NCBI GenBank assembly: GCA_902764915.1 | Contig: CACWXY010000012.1 | Span: 1 to 64,000, forward strand | Length of the DNA: 64,000 bases | Direction of reading: 5' to 3' | Origin: an uncultured Eubacteriales bacterium | Lineage (GTDB): Bacteria; Bacillota; Clostridia; Christensenellales; Aristaeellaceae | Part shown: positions 26,750 through 34,110 of the stretch, piece by piece | Layout of the letters: each line of letters opens with the position of its first letter | Numbering within the stretch: position 1 is the stretch's first letter | Program-made: the position numbers and the translations under genes | Notes under the pieces: generated by a model | Seen by the model: only the letters and a program-made list of their open reading frames with translations | What the model was told of the DNA's origin: nothing | Databases searched by the model: none

Positions 26750-26919
26750 GCCATCCCCTCCTTTGCATGCAGCCAGCAGCGGCACTTATGCCCCGGCGCA
26801 CTCTTGGAAAGCGGCGGCATTTCCTTCCAGCAGCGCTCCATACAGTGGTCACAGCGGTCATTGAACCGGCATCCGGAGGCAAAATTGCCGGCCGTGGGCA
26901 CAGCCCCTGTTCGAGCCGA
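26746..26919 (-). pseudogene. oppD: C-terminal remnant of oppD-like ATPase
   Basis: The open frame ending TGA at 26748-26746 reads a typical OppD tail: GAVPTAG, then GCRFNDRCDHC and CRCWLHAKEG, the cysteine-rich oligopeptide/dipeptide C-terminal domain. An in-frame stop (first base 26922) lies just upstream, and no Walker motifs exist. All of the protein except the last 50 or so residues has been lost. It overlaps oppF by four bases as in intact opp operons. Confidence 0.85.
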
Positions 26920-26979
26920 TCATAATGGATGGACATTCTGGAATGAACTTTTGATAAATAACGTATGCCCGTCAAAGTG

Positions 26980-27008
26980 AGTGTAGCATGATTGTGTGCA
27001 CGCGTCAA
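26980..27008 (-). promoter_or_regulatory. Surviving promoter of the deleted opp operon
   Basis: On the minus strand TTGACG (27008-27003), 17 bases, then TACACT (26985-26980). It now reads almost directly into the oppD tail, consistent with a deletion between promoter and oppD. Confidence 0.55.
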
Positions 27009-27020
27009 TGTATAATTGAC
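27004..27020. promoter_or_regulatory. Inverted repeat over divergent promoter elements
   Basis: GTCAAT (27004-27009) and ATTGAC (27015-27020) form a perfect inverted repeat around GTATA. The repeat contains a rightward -10 box TATAAT (27011-27016) for the GNAT gene and overlaps the leftward -35 box. It may be an operator for both directions. Confidence 0.45.
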
Positions 27021-27086
27021 AGCGTAACGCTTTTCGCATAGGCTTACTTTCGATACCTACGACCTGTCCCAATAGAGGAAATCACC

Positions 27087-27551
27087 ATGACACTCACCTT
27101 TGAAAAGCTCTCTCATGTCCCGGAAAATCTGGAAGACATCTTCACCGACTGCTCCATTTATGACCGCTACTTTGCAGGTTCTTCCTCCCTTTCCCGCTCT
27201 CTTCAGCAGGCCGCGGAAAGCCAGGAGCTCTATGTCGCCCGAAACGAATGCGGGCAGATCGTCTCTGCTCTTCGCCTTGCCATACGCGGTTTCTGTGGAC
27301 TGTATCCCTATATCAAGCTGTTTGGTGTGCATCCGGCATTCCGCAGCCAGGGAGTCGGACGGCAGATGCTCGATTATATCGAAAAGGTAGCAAAAGAAAG
27401 CGGCGCGCGGCGGATTACGCTCATGGTCTCGGACTTTAACACGCAGACTCAGGCGGTCTACCGCAAGCGCGGATATACCCTTCTCGGTACAATTCCGGAT
27501 GCGGTCAAGCCAGGGATTGCAGAGCTTCTGATGATCAAGGACCTCCTCTGA
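27087..27551 (+). CDS. GNAT-family N-acetyltransferase
   Basis: The 154-residue protein has the GNAT core: strand IKLFGVHPAFR, acetyl-CoA-binding loop SQGVGRQML (R-x-x-G-x-G/A type, about residues 89-97), then a late YRKRGYTLLG. It transfers an acetyl group from acetyl-CoA to an unknown amine. GAGGAAAT precedes the ATG. It is alone, divergent from the opp remnant. Confidence 0.88.
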   Translation: MTLTFEKLSHVPENLEDIFTDCSIYDRYFAGSSSLSRSLQQAAESQELYVARNECGQIVSALRLAIRGFCGLYPYIKLFGVHPAFRSQGVGRQMLDYIEKVAKESGARRITLMVSDFNTQTQAVYRKRGYTLLGTIPDAVKPGIAELLMIKDLL

Positions 27552-27654
27552 GCACAGATCGTTCAGGTGCAGAAAAACCAGCTTCCCGAAAAGCAGTATC
27601 TCCCTTACTCTGCGCCTGAAATAGCTTCTGATCGATTCCCATCCAAAAAAGAGC

Positions 27655-27924
27655 CTATGGTTGTGATGCCGCCATTGATGCAGTCAGTCTGATGCTGATC
27701 CACTGGGACCATTGGCAGTACGATCCTTTCGCATATGTCATGTCAGCATGGGTAATGTCGCCAACCAGCAGACCATTGGCAGGCGCAACAGGAAACCATT
27801 CTCTGTCCTGACAGCTGACAATGACTCGGCCGATGATGCGTTGAGAAAACGTAATCCGAATCTCCCCGTTCTGCTCCCCAAGAGAAAGACTGGAAGGATG
27901 ATCTGAGGAAAGGCCCTGTCTCAT
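27655..27924 (-). CDS. Unrecognised short reading frame, possible gene remnant
   Basis: An open frame of 89 codons starts MRQGLSSD and contains EIRITFSQ, GRVIVSC and a Trp-rich end (CQWSQWIS), a beta-rich character that would fit the end of a carbohydrate-binding or surface protein. No ribosome site precedes the ATG, and a strong hairpin sits directly upstream, so it is probably a fragment or not a gene. I do not recognise a family. The 27552-27654 stretch holds nothing else clear. Confidence 0.25.
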   Translation of the reverse strand: MRQGLSSDHPSSLSLGEQNGEIRITFSQRIIGRVIVSCQDREWFPVAPANGLLVGDITHADMTYAKGSYCQWSQWISIRLTASMAASQP

Positions 27925-27925
27925 A

Positions 27926-27970
27926 ACAAGAAAACGCGGTACCGGTTTTTCCGGTTCCGCGTTTTCTTGT
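27926..27970. terminator. Strong bidirectional hairpin
   Basis: ACAAGAAAACGCGGTACCGG (27926-27945) pairs with CCGGTTCCGCGTTTTCTTGT (27951-27970) with a single mismatch around TTTTT. The A- and T-rich outer arms look like a terminator working both ways. It probably ended the transcript of the broken surface-protein gene upstream on the minus strand. The 27971-28119 stretch shows no gene. Confidence 0.65.
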
Positions 27971-28119
27971 TTGATAATTGTCTGAAACTGCAGGCAGAAT
28001 CGCATCGGAGCACTGCTGGCTTTGTGTTGCTGATGCAGACTGTGTCTCATGTACCTGACACCATTGTAGAAAACCATCTGGCACTGATCACTGCGTCAAA
28101 CTGCCGCCGGCCACTCTTT

Positions 28120-28695
28120 CTACCTGTGCTGCATCGTCCTCCGTTTCTCCCACAGCAGAACTCCTGCCCCAAGGATCAGGACAGTGCCGAGAATCACCAG
28201 GGACCGTACGCCAGGGCCGCCGGTGAAAGGAAGAACAACACCTGGATTATTCCAGACTCTGATCTGAGCCGTATTCTTTTCCTGGCCGGTTACCCAGTTC
28301 TCATCTCCTGCATAATCTACATCAGCGTTGCCCATCTCCTGCATTGCAGAGATATGGTTTATTCTTACAGAGATCCTGACAGCACGCTCAGGCTGAAGAT
28401 AGCCATCGGGTGCCTTTGTCTCAACGAGACGGTATTCTCCAGGTTCCTGCTCTCCAAGAGAAAGAATTCCATCGGTGCCGGTGGTTCCGCTGATAACGAT
28501 CCGGTCTTTCTCAATCGGCGCCTGGGCATCATCATCATAATTATCGGCTTTATAAAGGACAAATGACGCACCGCTTGTAATCGTGCATTTATCAAAGTCC
28601 GTCTTCCATTTTCTCCAGATTCCTTTTCTGCAGCGTTGGTCTTTCTCTGAGCAATATGCAATCCATGTCTCCGGATTACAGCAGGCACAGGTTGC
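28120..28695 (-). pseudogene. Headless SpaA/Cna-B surface-protein fragment with sortase signal
   Basis: A 191-codon open frame has no start codon and is closed upstream by a stop (first base 28698). It encodes a SpaA-type pilin/Cna-B domain (GASFVLYKAD, ISGTTGTDGIL, GEYRLVETKAPDGYL). A complete sorting signal follows: LPFTG, a hydrophobic segment and a KRR tail. In an intact protein a sortase would link the threonine to the cell wall. The ATG at 28344 gives only the last 74 residues and lies inside the domain. The fragment is the C-terminal end of a once larger wall-anchored adhesin or pilin. Confidence 0.8.
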
Positions 28696-28755
28696 TCAAC
28701 AGACCCGTGCGTATTGACATCCTGACATTTCATCTATGGCCTTCTCGGGTTCCAT

Positions 28756-28784
28756 AAAAGGCGGTCCTCACCATACAGACCGCC
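28756..28784 (-). terminator. Terminator of the GH30 gene
   Basis: GGCGGTC (28760-28766) pairs with GACCGCC (28778-28784), with AAAA on the left giving the U-run on the minus strand. It lies 60 bases past the GH30 stop codon. Confidence 0.6.
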
Positions 28785-28843
28785 CAGCTCTGTTTCGCAG
28801 AGTGACGCCTTTCACTCTCGTTTATTCATACTGCCTGTATGGC

Positions 28844-30379
28844 TCAGTTTTCTGCTTTGCCTTTGATGATAAACGTTGTGACCGAATGCGGCGCAAGCAT
28901 CATATGAAGCCCATCCGATTCCGTAAGCAGCACCGGCAGCCGTGCCCAATGTTCACCATCCGCAATACTGCCGCTGGTGCGGACAACCGAAACCCTCGAA
29001 CCTTTCGGGAATTCATTCTGCATGCGGGAAAGATCGATCTTCGCCGGCATCTCCTGTGCTTCCTGGTTCATGATCACAACAATCAACCGATTGCCATCCC
29101 GAGCGGCAACTGCAGGTCCGTTTACCGCGAGCATCTGTGCACCCGGACGGATATATCGGGTGAACTGCCCAAAAACATAATACTTCATGGTAAGGCACAG
29201 TTTTTCCCTGTCATGATCCATGACAGCCGTTCCCCAGTATCCGCCCCTGGTATTCACCATGCCGGTATCCTTTCGTCCAAGATATCCATCCCTGCAGATA
29301 TGGCTGTCAATCACCTGCCAGAGAATCCATGCCGATGGGCGAAGCCCGTTGAGATCCTCAATAATCCGGTTGGCCAGCCACAGGCCGGCACCCATTTCCC
29401 CAGCATTGTTTCCTAGTGTTTCCCCTCCGTCCACCTCGGACATCCACAGGTTCTTGTTCCTCGCCAGCGTCTGTCTTCTCAATGTACTTCGTCCGGATGG
29501 ATTGTAGGTATGAGTATCCACACGGCTGATTGCCGTCAGCGCTTCCTCTGACAGCTTCGCCAAAGCCCGTGCCTGGGTATCCACCGCGGTTTCATCCGTC
29601 CCCGACAGCTGAATACTGTCCAGTCCTTTTTCCTTCAGTTTCTGCGAAAGCGCTACCAGAATCTTTGACTGGGATTCACCAGGATCAAAATGGCATCCCT
29701 CCTGTTTGGGACTGTGCGCCTGCCAGAAACTGGTATCAGGCTCATTCATGGGTGTCATACTCTGAAAACGAACGCCCCACTCCTCGGCAAAATGCTCTGC
29801 CACATCCGCAAGATACTGTGCAAAAGCATCATAGGCATCATCTCGAAGATTGTTTTCAGATGCTACACGCGCTCCGGAAGAACAACCGGACACGGTCATA
29901 AAGTAGGGCGGTGAGTTGGAAAAACCTTCCACCAGCATCCCCTCTCCGCCAACTTCCAGACAGTGCTCCAGGACATTCCGCTGATTGGCGTCCTGCGACC
30001 AGTCATACTCCCATGTATACATCCCACGGGATGCATCATAGGAAGGATTTGCCCAGAAGCCCGGCATCATGGAGTCAGTACGGGTAATATGATTGTGAAG
30101 CGGATTATCTCCTCCACCGATGTTGTAACGGAGTATGTTCAGCCCCAAACCGCTTTCCTTGTCACAAAAGGCTTCTGCAGCCAGGCTTGAAAGCTTGTCC
30201 GAGTATCCGATACGGTTTGCCCACCAGCAGAGACTCGTCCCCCAGCCTTCAAAAATGCCCTGATGAAACGGATAGATCGCCTCCGGATCAATCTGGATTG
30301 TCACATCCGCATAAGCTACTGGTGCCGCCATAAGACAAACACCTGCCAAAGCTGCAGCAGTCCACTTCCAAATATGCAT
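28844..30379 (-). CDS. Secreted GH30 glycosidase, endo-beta-1,6-galactanase-like
   Basis: The 511-residue protein has a signal peptide (about 1-24, ending VAYA). The GH30 TIM barrel has a likely acid/base E213 in TPMNEPD and nucleophile E315 in MSEVDGG, and a small beta domain lies at the C-terminus (about 420-511). The opening FEGWGTSLCWWAN is typical of the GH30 branch that includes endo-beta-1,6-galactanases, so arabinogalactan side chains are a plausible substrate. It is the only secreted glycosidase in the window. AAAGGGGA precedes the ATG. It is a single gene between decayed genes and AT-richer DNA, consistent with transfer. A 14-bp palindrome CTGGTCGTGACCAG (30463-30476) lies upstream. 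Confidence 0.85.
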   Translation of the reverse strand: MHIWKWTAAALAGVCLMAAPVAYADVTIQIDPEAIYPFHQGIFEGWGTSLCWWANRIGYSDKLSSLAAEAFCDKESGLGLNILRYNIGGGDNPLHNHITRTDSMMPGFWANPSYDASRGMYTWEYDWSQDANQRNVLEHCLEVGGEGMLVEGFSNSPPYFMTVSGCSSGARVASENNLRDDAYDAFAQYLADVAEHFAEEWGVRFQSMTPMNEPDTSFWQAHSPKQEGCHFDPGESQSKILVALSQKLKEKGLDSIQLSGTDETAVDTQARALAKLSEEALTAISRVDTHTYNPSGRSTLRRQTLARNKNLWMSEVDGGETLGNNAGEMGAGLWLANRIIEDLNGLRPSAWILWQVIDSHICRDGYLGRKDTGMVNTRGGYWGTAVMDHDREKLCLTMKYYVFGQFTRYIRPGAQMLAVNGPAVAARDGNRLIVVIMNQEAQEMPAKIDLSRMQNEFPKGSRVSVVRTSGSIADGEHWARLPVLLTESDGLHMMLAPHSVTTFIIKGKAEN

Positions 30380-31031
30380 TTCACTATTCCCCTTTAAGCA
30401 CTCTTTATTCGCTCAACACGACATCCATCAGCCCTGCGAAGAATTCACAAAATCTCTGTTTCCTGGTCGTGACCAGTTTATGGAAAAGGAGATACCATGA
30501 TGCACGACTCATCAAGATTCAGTGTTCCTATTATTGCACATACCTTGTGTCGGGAAAACCTGCACTTCCATTTATTGATAGATGATTCCATGTGCACACC
30601 AGCAAGCACTCTGTTTCCTATCTGTCGATACCCAGGCACACAGGATTATTATTATATCGTTAATAACAGACCAGCGAAATGGAGAATATATGAACATACT
30701 GTAAACTTTTCATCGCGATTTCACAGGACGGAATGGAAGCTGTCCCACGCACTTTTTTCCAGCATTTTTCGCAGCATTCCCCGACATGCGTCCGTTTCTC
30801 ATTCATGTCGCATCTGGTAATGACCGCATTCCACGGTCCGTTTTTCTTTCATCCGTTTTCATCTTTTTCCTCGCGTCAGTCTATTGGAGGGAAGTTTCAC
30901 AGCCGGCTCCCATGCCCGGGGAAAACCACCCTGTCTCAGACGCGGACAGCTTTCTTCCGGTTCCCCGATGCCGGACATAGCCTGTCCGAATACATGCCCG
31001 CGGTCACAAAACACTTGCCTCATGTAACCAC
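30380..31031. other. Non-coding gap, AT-richer
   Basis: About 650 bases without a convincing gene. Open frames on the plus strand (for example 30497-30820) lack ribosome sites and recognisable sequence. Visible content is the palindrome at 30463-30476, a possible operator for the GH30 gene, and AT-rich DNA around 30640-30720. A decayed gene cannot be excluded. Confidence 0.5.
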
Positions 31032-31061
31032 AAAAAAACAGGACTGCACATACAGTCCTGT
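31032..31061 (-). terminator. Terminator of the leftward cell-envelope operon
   Basis: ACAGGACT (31038-31045) pairs with AGTCCTGT (31054-31061), and seven A on the left give the U-run. The stem begins at the last base of the stop codon of the TtcA-like gene. Confidence 0.8.
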
Positions 31062-31828
31062 CAGAAAGCATAGGTATCCAGGAAGCTTTTGGCCTGCCCC
31101 TTTTCCGTCCATGCAACCATGGTTTCCAGACATACATCATGCACTGCAGAAAAGAGTTCATCCTCCACCGCTGGGTTTGTTTTCTTTAATTGTTCCAGCA
31201 AAGCCCGGACCTCCGTCCGGGAAAAGCCGGTGTTTTGCCCTTCTTCCCGTTCCTTCAGGGATAGTGGAAGCGCATTATACCGGCAGAACGCCTGAATGTC
31301 CGTGTCCCGTATGCAATACAGCGGCCGGATGATCTGCACGCTCTCCCCCGCCCATTCCTTCGGCGGGATCCCGCGTATACCATTCCCGGATAGCATGCAC
31401 TGCACCAGTGTCTCAATCACGGAATGCAAAGTGTCCGGCGCAGCCGCGCATGAACATCTCCTCTCCCGTGCATGCCAAAGCAGTCGCTCTGCCGCGGTCT
31501 TGTCCGCCGGACCGCATACGGTATGCAGCGGTATATCCAATGTTTCCGCCAGGTGTGTCACCGTATCCGCACTCGTCCGAGAAACAGCACCTGTATCCAG
31601 TACAAAGGCCACATCAAACGGCACTTCCGAGTGCCGGTGCAGTGTCTGGAAAAGCTTTGCCATAAGGAAGGACTCGGCATTCTCCTCCAGAAGCACCAGA
31701 ATCCGGTCGTTCTCCCGTATCAGCGCATAGCGCTTCACTGCCGCGATCAGTGGATTCCAGAGTTCCTTCCGGAACCGCTTGTTTATGCTCCTCTCTGCCA
31801 TCTGTCCGGCTGTCAGCGTTCGTCTCAC
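31061..31828 (-). CDS. TtcA-like PP-loop homologue lacking active-site motifs
   Basis: The 255-residue protein follows clostridial TtcA-like PP-loop proteins along its length: ELWNPLIAAVKRY, a LAKLFQTLHRHS-type helix, RPLYCIRDTDIQAF, and the ending KTNPAVE then SFLDTYAF. The ATP-binding SGGKDS is EENAES (about residues 48-53). The middle CxxC is gone (WHARERR), and the GHHxDD-like region reads APDTLHSVIETL. It should not thiolate tRNA by the known mechanism. I chose the GTG at 31828, 10 bases after AAAAGGAC; a GTG at 31837 overlapping the MATE stop (GTGA) is an alternative. It is the last gene of a tightly coupled operon, so it is still translated or only recently dying. Confidence 0.75.
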   Translation of the reverse strand: MRRTLTAGQMAERSINKRFRKELWNPLIAAVKRYALIRENDRILVLLEENAESFLMAKLFQTLHRHSEVPFDVAFVLDTGAVSRTSADTVTHLAETLDIPLHTVCGPADKTAAERLLWHARERRCSCAAAPDTLHSVIETLVQCMLSGNGIRGIPPKEWAGESVQIIRPLYCIRDTDIQAFCRYNALPLSLKEREEGQNTGFSRTEVRALLEQLKKTNPAVEDELFSAVHDVCLETMVAWTEKGQAKSFLDTYAF

Positions 31829-31833
31829 CGCTT

Positions 31834-33234
31834 TCACCGTCCTTTTCGCGAGGCAAGGAATCCAGGCAGCGCCGCACGTCCTTCCTCTGTTACCGGGCGG
31901 ATCCACTTGGCGGAATACATATGCCGCTGCATGAGAACATAGCGCACAATCTCATCCACATACACACTGGCGAACACTATCGGAAACGCCAGATGCCATA
32001 CCATGCCCGTCAGATACACGCAGGGAAGCACCATCACAAACATGAACACGATCTCAAAAACCGTTCCATAAGTGGCATCCCCCGCCGAGCGATAAGTATC
32101 GTTCTGCACCCAATTGCCCATGCGGATGATCGCTGCAACGCTGTAGATGAGCACCATAATCCCGCCCAGACGCAGGCTTTCCCCGCTCAGGCCCAGCGCA
32201 CCGAGGATCGAAAAGCGCAGAAGCGCAAGAATCGCCACCAGGCATCCGATCACAATCTGACACAGGTAAACCATGCGCCAGGCCCGCTGGTACGCGGTCT
32301 CCAGGTTACCCGCGCCGACTTCCTTGCCCACCAGCACAGAAGCCGCATTGGAAAAACCCGCGAAGAACCCGATCACCAGGCCTTCCAGGGTACGTACAAT
32401 AGCTATGGCCGCAATGGCTTCCGCACTCTGACGGCCAAGCACCAGATTAATGAGCATATTGCCCACACCGATCAGCACTTCATTGCAGAGGATAGGGAAA
32501 CACTTGGTAAAATAGGTCCCCACAAAGTCCCTGGTCCACTGGAAATGGCTTTTTACACCAAACATCAGGCGATAGCCGCGCTTTTGGGCAAGCACGACCA
32601 GTACCAGTACATTGACCAGTGCAGACGCGACTGTCGCCAGAGCCGCGCCGCGAATGCCCATCTTGGGAAAACCAAAGCTGCCGTAGATCAGCAGATAATT
32701 CAGCACACAGTTGGTGACCACCGAGCAGATCGCCCCGATAAGCGGCAGTTTCACGCGCTCCGTGGACCGGAGCAGGGATGACATGGCCATGGAAAGCACC
32801 TGCAGGGGATAGGCAAAACCTGCAATGCGCAGGTATACGATTCCCAGTTCCTGAAACGCCGTCTTATCCGTATACAGTCGCATGACAAGCGATGGAAAGC
32901 ATATCGCCAGCATGGCAAACAAAAGCCCGACCGTCATCATGCATGTCAGGGTCAGGCCATAGGCACGGCGTATGCCTTTTTCGTCATTCGCGCCATAGTA
33001 CTGGGAAAAGAAAAGCATACCGCCGCCCACAAAGCCCCAGTAGCCGCTGAACATCAGCGAGGAGAACTGCGCACACAGTCCAACAGCACCGATGCTCGTC
33101 TCCCCCAGAGAGCCCACCATCATGGTATCAATCATGGATCCGGTAGTTGTCAGAAGGTTCTGCAGCGCGATAGGTATAGCAATCGCTGCGGTCTGGGATA
33201 GAAAAGACCGCAGCGGAAAAGATGATTTTGTCAT
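31834..33234 (-). CDS. MATE-family multidrug/sodium exporter
   Basis: The 466-residue protein has about twelve membrane segments in two related halves. MATE signatures include TTTGSMIDTMMVGSLGE and SQYYGANDE in the first half and GKEVGAGNLETAYQ in the second. These pumps export cationic drugs or metabolites using Na+ or H+. GGTGGAG precedes the ATG, and its stop overlaps the GTG region of the TtcA-like gene. Clustering with envelope-polymer genes leaves a lipid-linked or envelope substrate possible, but nothing proves it. Confidence 0.9.
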   Translation of the reverse strand: MTKSSFPLRSFLSQTAAIAIPIALQNLLTTTGSMIDTMMVGSLGETSIGAVGLCAQFSSLMFSGYWGFVGGGMLFFSQYYGANDEKGIRRAYGLTLTCMMTVGLLFAMLAICFPSLVMRLYTDKTAFQELGIVYLRIAGFAYPLQVLSMAMSSLLRSTERVKLPLIGAICSVVTNCVLNYLLIYGSFGFPKMGIRGAALATVASALVNVLVLVVLAQKRGYRLMFGVKSHFQWTRDFVGTYFTKCFPILCNEVLIGVGNMLINLVLGRQSAEAIAAIAIVRTLEGLVIGFFAGFSNAASVLVGKEVGAGNLETAYQRAWRMVYLCQIVIGCLVAILALLRFSILGALGLSGESLRLGGIMVLIYSVAAIIRMGNWVQNDTYRSAGDATYGTVFEIVFMFVMVLPCVYLTGMVWHLAFPIVFASVYVDEIVRYVLMQRHMYSAKWIRPVTEEGRAALPGFLASRKGR

Positions 33235-33237
33235 GGT

Positions 33238-34110
33238 TTACTCCACCATACCACTCCCGATCGGCGTTGCACGGATCGCACAGACATCCTCATAGAATGC
33301 ACAGATACTGGTTTCCATATAGGTATTGATGACCAGACTGCACACAAGGCTCACCACAAGCCCAGCCGCATAAGCCAGGGACGCGAGCAGACTTGTAGCG
33401 ATCTCCGCCAGGATCAGGAACCAGAGGAAGGACAGCATCAGCATGAACAGCGCCATGCGAAGGCCGGTCATCTTTTCCCGGCTCTCCTTGAGGCACGCAA
33501 TCACGCCTTTTTCCGGGGTGTCCGTCATCAGGATATCCGAGAGCTGATAGGTGAGCGTCGCCCGCAGAGAAAAGAATACGCATACGATCATAGCCACCGG
33601 ATAAAAGGCCGTCAGCACCGATATGTTCTGGGTCCTCACCGCGATCATACCGCCCAGGACCATCAGAAGCAGGCCCGGCAGACCCCAGACCAGGATCAGA
33701 AGAAAGCGCAGCACATACAGCCCCATGCCCTTGAAGAACAGTCCAGCCCGGGAGAGAATGTCCGAAAAGCTTCCGTCGTTCCCCCGAAGAATCCGCAGGG
33801 AATACCAGTGCCGGCCCAGGCTCAGGAACGGCGAGAGAAGGAAGCATACCGGCGTCAGCGTCCACAGCAGCCGCGCCAGCGGAGAAAGATTCTGTCCCAG
33901 CGCCCGCAGCATACGCTGCACCACCGCCAGGGACATGTCCGCATACTGATACTGGGCGATGATCCTTGTCAGCGGGTCCATGGTCAGGTTCATCGCCGTC
34001 TGAAAGCACAGGCTCGGAAGCGTTGCCAGAAGCGTAATCAGAACTGCCACCGGCCACCGGCCCTTAAGCGCCATTCGCGCCCGCACGCGATGATTGGCAA
34101 ATACGATCAA
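33238..34110 (-). CDS. DUF975-like integral membrane protein
   Basis: The 290-residue protein has about six membrane segments and the DUF975 pattern of long hydrophobic helices with a conserved YSLRILRG stretch and a late TYMETSICAFYED. Function is unknown. The start is a TTG at 34110: AAGGAGG ends 8 bases upstream, and TTGA overlaps the stop of the ligase-like gene. It lies 3 bases before the MATE gene. Confidence 0.7.
   Translation of the reverse strand: MIVFANHRVRARMALKGRWPVAVLITLLATLPSLCFQTAMNLTMDPLTRIIAQYQYADMSLAVVQRMLRALGQNLSPLARLLWTLTPVCFLLSPFLSLGRHWYSLRILRGNDGSFSDILSRAGLFFKGMGLYVLRFLLILVWGLPGLLLMVLGGMIAVRTQNISVLTAFYPVAMIVCVFFSLRATLTYQLSDILMTDTPEKGVIACLKESREKMTGLRMALFMLMLSFLWFLILAEIATSLLASLAYAAGLVVSLVCSLVINTYMETSICAFYEDVCAIRATPIGSGMVE

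Noticed and set aside
27559-27625. Inverted repeat after the GNAT gene as a terminator
   Set aside because: The arms are only about 11 bp with a mismatch and are separated by some 45 bases, with no T-tract.
27967-28566. 199-codon plus-strand frame in the decay zone
   Set aside because: It is antisense to the SpaA/LPFTG fragment, whose domain motifs are convincing on the minus strand.
30497-30820. Possible 107-residue gene in the gap after GH30
   Set aside because: No ribosome site, no recognisable sequence and His/Phe/Ser-rich composition.
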